Shown here in pieces: positions 61,158 through 64,000 of a DNA stretch of 64,000 nucleotides (its first letter is position 1; every line of letters starts with the position of its first letter). This stretch comes from an uncultured Dehalococcoidia bacterium (GTDB lineage Bacteria; Chloroflexota; Dehalococcoidia; Lucifugimonadales; CATQGZ01), in NCBI GenBank assembly GCA_958295685.1, contig OY282365.1, positions 806,001-870,000 on the forward strand. Direction: 5' to 3'. Under the pieces are notes generated by a model. That model was not told where the DNA came from and did not search any database. It was given only the letters and a program-made list of their open reading frames with translations. The position numbers were made by a program, and so were the translations under genes.

Positions 61158-61699
61158 GTGAGATAGAAGACCTCCTGAGCCAGTACGAACGGTACGTGAA
61201 GCTTCCCTGGGACCATAAGCTTGCCGGGGCGCAGAAAGTCTGGTTCGCCAGGTACGACCCCGGCCAGGAGCGCCGCCTGCGACTACGCATCGTTGAGTTT
61301 CAGACCGCAACAACTGATGCCCGCCACAAGTGGCACCTGGTAGACATCACCGATTCATTCGCGGAGTGGATGACGAACCACGAATATAAGGATGCGTATT
61401 TTGAGCAGCCCGAAGACCTAGAACTGGCGCTCGTTGATTTCTCAGACTTCGTGGAGGAACGGGTGCAACAAGAATTGAAACAGCCAAGCGTTGATGAGAA
61501 TACAGTCGTGGCCCTGCTCGGCTTGGCATCGCTGTTCGGTCTCATACGAGTCTCTGAACTCATAGCGAAGGTCGATTCAGAGATACCCGGCCGTCTGCTT
61601 GCGTTCTTCCCTGGGCAACGGGACGGCTCCAATTGGCGACTGCTCAATGCCCGTGACGGCTGGAACTACCACGCTGTGCCGATTGAAGGGGGTAACTGA
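61154..61699 (+). CDS. brxB: BrxB (DUF1788) BREX protein
   Basis: The 181-residue protein has the DUF1788 pattern: YVKLPWDHKLAGAQKVWFAR, HKWHLVDITDSFAEWMTNHE, and the signature ending GRLLAFFPGQRDGSNWRLLN with ARDGWNYHAVPI. BrxB is an essential BREX component of unknown biochemistry. It overlaps brxA by 4 bp and brxC by 1 bp (TGATG). Confidence 0.85.
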   Translation: MSEIEDLLSQYERYVKLPWDHKLAGAQKVWFARYDPGQERRLRLRIVEFQTATTDARHKWHLVDITDSFAEWMTNHEYKDAYFEQPEDLELALVDFSDFVEERVQQELKQPSVDENTVVALLGLASLFGLIRVSELIAKVDSEIPGRLLAFFPGQRDGSNWRLLNARDGWNYHAVPIEGGN

Positions 61700-64000
61700 T
61701 GCCAGATATGAAGATCCGGGAGGTTCTCTCCAGAGACCCTCTTACGACCGCCATCCCCAACGACGGCGTAACAAAGGTCATCCAGCCCCAGTCGGCGAAT
61801 GAATGGGATATCCTCAAGTACGAGCTTGAGTCATTCGTCTGTGAAGGTGAGTACCGACAGGGCTTGGAACGGATACTCTCAGCGTTTCTAACAAACATCT
61901 CACGGCCCCAGCAACAGGCCGTTTGGGTGAGCGGATTCTACGGCAGCGGGAAGAGCCACCTCGTCAGAGTCCTCGAATACCTTTGGCATGATGTAGAGTT
62001 CCCTGACGGCGCTAGAGCTCGTTCTCTGACCACATTGCCACCTGATATTGACGCCAGCCTTGTTGAGTTGTCGCGTCTAGGTAGGCAAGAAGGAGGCCTG
62101 TGGTCGGCGGCGGGCACTCTAGGATCGGGCGCCGGCGCCGTCAGACTGGCGTTGCTGGCTGTGCTCTTCAAAAACGCCAACCTGCCTGAACAATACCCTG
62201 CAGCCCGGTTGGTCCTGTGGCTCAAGCAAAACGGCTGGTACGACGCTGTATCCGCCGCAGTCGAATCACGCAGCAAGACTCTCATAAGCGAACTCCGCAA
62301 CATGTATGTCTCGCCGGTGCTGGCTGAAACCCTGTTGGAAGTGATCCCGAATTTGGCTTCCAGTCCACCCGAAGTCCGCACTTTGCTTCGGGAACAGTAC
62401 CCGAACGTCTCAGACATATCGGATTCTGATCTACACAGTGCGATTGCGGACGTACTCTCGCTCCAGTCGACTGCGCCAGGCAAGCTGCCCCTTACTCTTC
62501 TGGTCTTCGACGAGCTTCAGCAGTTCATCGGAAACGACCCGCAGCGAACCCTCCACGTGCAGAACGTTGTCGAGGCCTGCGCCACTCAGTTCGGGAGCCG
62601 TCTCCTATTCGTTGGCACTGGGCAGTCGGCGCTCCAAGCCAATACGGAACTTTCGAAGCTTCAAGGCCGATTCTCGATACGTGTGACTCTCTCTGACGTC
62701 GATGTCGAGAAGGTGGTTCGAGAAGTGGTCCTGCGAAAGACTCCGTCCAAGGTTGCTTCTGTGAAGAGCATCCTCGATTCGGCCAGTGGCGAGATCGATC
62801 GCCACTTGGCGGGCACGAGAATCGGCCCCCAGCCCAGCGATATCCAGGACCGTGTGGCTGACTATCCGATGCTCCCCGTGCGGCGGCGTCTGTGGGAACG
62901 GATGTTACGGTCAGTCGACAGTGCGGGGACTGCCGGACAGTTGAGGACCCAGCTACGCATCGTCCATGAGACCGCTCGAGAGGTTGCGGAAAAACCGCTG
63001 GGCACGGTTGCACCGGCAGACGCGATCTATTGGCAGATTGAGACCGAGATGCTTCAGAGCGCTATCCTGCCGCGTGACGTGGCAACCAATATCCGGGAGT
63101 TGGATGATGACACTGAGGATGGCAGACTCAGGACCCGTCTATGCGCTCTGATCTTCATGATAGGGAAACTTCCACGTGACGAAGGCCCATTGGCAACAGG
63201 AGTTCGAGCCACCTCGGATGCTCTGGCCGATTTGGTGGTCGATGACCTCACTGCCGGAAGCGCATCTCTGCGTCAGCAAGTCCCGGTTGTACTTCAGGAC
63301 CTGGTAGACGAAGGAAGACTGATCTTGGTCGATGGCGAGTATCGGCTACAAACTCCGGAGAGCCTCGAATGGGAGATGGACTACCAGGGCCGACTCTCTC
63401 GGATTCTCGGGGACGACGTGCGGATGGCGAGTGAGCGCGAAACTGCCATGAGAAAGACCCTGGCCACGGCTCTGAAGAGCCTCACTTTCTTGCAGGGAGC
63501 GACTAAGACCTCGCGTAAGTACGATTTGCACCTAGGCTCAGATAGGCCAGCAACTGGCGGAAGCAGCGTCCCCGTGTGGGTCCAAGATCAATGGTCAGCG
63601 TCGCTGGGGGCTGTGCGTGAGGAGGCCAGGCAGGCGGGGGTCGACAACCCTACCGTGTTCGTCTTCCTGCCGAGACTTGAAGCTGACGATCTGCGACAGA
63701 CTATTGGTCGACTCCGTGCGGCTGAGGAGACCGTCAGCACCCGCGCGGTTCCGCAGACCAGCGCAGGGATCGAAGCAAGAGGAGCAATGCAATCCCGTAT
63801 AGAGGCCGGAGGGAAACGCGTCAGCGACCTCGTGGACAACATCATCAGAAACGCACGGGTCTACCAGGGAGGCGGTAACGAAATCATTGCCGAGTCCTTC
63901 CCTGAGGTTATCAGACAGGCCGTCGGCGCGGCCCTGACCAGGCTGTTCCCGAAGTTTTCGGATGCGGACCAGAGCGGCTGGAACAGGGTAGTGACTAGGG
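61699..64000 (+). CDS. brxC: BrxC P-loop ATPase (BREX), 3' end outside window
   Basis: The frame is open from ATG 61699 to the last base (at least 767 residues). Walker A is VWVSGFYGSGKSHLVRVLEY and Walker B LPLTLLVFDELQQFIGNDPQ, with FGSRLLFVGTGQSALQA beyond it. Later regions (AIYWQIETEMLQSAILPRDV, FVFLPRLEADDLRQTIGRLR) fit the long BrxC/PglY family of about 1,100-1,200 residues. BrxC is the ATPase of the BREX complex. PglX, PglZ and BrxL should follow if the locus is complete. Confidence 0.85.
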   Translation, partial: MPDMKIREVLSRDPLTTAIPNDGVTKVIQPQSANEWDILKYELESFVCEGEYRQGLERILSAFLTNISRPQQQAVWVSGFYGSGKSHLVRVLEYLWHDVEFPDGARARSLTTLPPDIDASLVELSRLGRQEGGLWSAAGTLGSGAGAVRLALLAVLFKNANLPEQYPAARLVLWLKQNGWYDAVSAAVESRSKTLISELRNMYVSPVLAETLLEVIPNLASSPPEVRTLLREQYPNVSDISDSDLHSAIADVLSLQSTAPGKLPLTLLVFDELQQFIGNDPQRTLHVQNVVEACATQFGSRLLFVGTGQSALQANTELSKLQGRFSIRVTLSDVDVEKVVREVVLRKTPSKVASVKSILDSASGEIDRHLAGTRIGPQPSDIQDRVADYPMLPVRRRLWERMLRSVDSAGTAGQLRTQLRIVHETAREVAEKPLGTVAPADAIYWQIETEMLQSAILPRDVATNIRELDDDTEDGRLRTRLCALIFMIGKLPRDEGPLATGVRATSDALADLVVDDLTAGSASLRQQVPVVLQDLVDEGRLILVDGEYRLQTPESLEWEMDYQGRLSRILGDDVRMASERETAMRKTLATALKSLTFLQGATKTSRKYDLHLGSDRPATGGSSVPVWVQDQWSASLGAVREEARQAGVDNPTVFVFLPRLEADDLRQTIGRLRAAEETVSTRAVPQTSAGIEARGAMQSRIEAGGKRVSDLVDNIIRNARVYQGGGNEIIAESFPEVIRQAVGAALTRLFPKFSDADQSGWNRVVTR

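Noticed and set aside
61699..64000. Calling a complete BREX system
   Set aside because: pglX, pglZ and brxL are not in the window, so completeness cannot be claimed.

Overview
The window is high-GC bacterial DNA whose gene content fits a Chloroflexota genome, probably Dehalococcoidia/SAR202-like. That assignment is an inference from gene types (DUF1800 and NHL proteins, D-aminoacylase, penicillin acylase, three tandem AIM24 proteins, DUF2277, DUF2203); no rRNA or marker gene is present to prove it.

Positions 1-22,360 are ordinary chromosome. They carry a DUF1800 protein and an NHL-repeat protein, a GNAT acetyltransferase, a 2-hydroxyacid dehydrogenase, a uridine-kinase-like P-loop protein, an SDR oxidoreductase, glycine C-acetyltransferase (kbl) followed by a cyclophilin lipoprotein, an ABC-2 exporter pair, a penicillin acylase, a PstS-type phosphate-binding lipoprotein behind a likely PHO box, a VOC protein with DUF2203, a D-aminoacylase, three AIM24 paralogues, a cupin, and a tRNA-Ile(GAT). 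Three intergenic regions here carry the same unusual element: arrays of hexamers repeated every 10-11 bp beside a conserved core.

From the tRNA rightwards the DNA looks like an integrated conjugative element whose right end lies beyond the window. Its left end has a large serine recombinase whose corrected reading frame runs antisense into the tRNA. A 3.36-kb inversion (22,775-26,136) cuts both this recombinase and an ImmA/IrrE-type gene in two. Next come a tandem array of small HTH proteins (27.0-29.2 kb), a short AT-richer insertion flanked by a duplicated DUF3800 gene end, and a leftward type IV secretion module (31.3-42.0 kb: winged-helix protein, TraG/TraD-like coupling ATPase, VirB4, VirB2-like proteins, PrgI-like fusion, TrbL/VirB6-like protein, secreted protein). 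A rightward DNA-maintenance operon follows (42.5-56.2 kb: CHC2 primase, Rad52-like annealing protein, Cas4/RecB-like nuclease, SSB, RadC-like protein, adenine methyltransferase-like protein, SNF2-like helicase, small zinc proteins). Its gene junctions repeatedly carry the same GGGGCC...GGCCCC hairpin.

The cargo at 56.4-64.0 kb is a defence island. It holds a three-gene CBASS operon (CD-NTase, E2-like protein, one-TM protein), a retropepsin-like protein with a small partner, and the start of a BREX locus (brxA-brxB-brxC, with brxC running off the window) divergent from a PAPS-reductase-like gene across a perfect 14-bp inverted repeat.

At least eleven single-base frameshifts lie between 23.9 and 55.7 kb, almost all in homopolymers, while the genes in the first 22 kb and in the defence island read through intact. 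Several element genes are therefore annotated across a frameshift.
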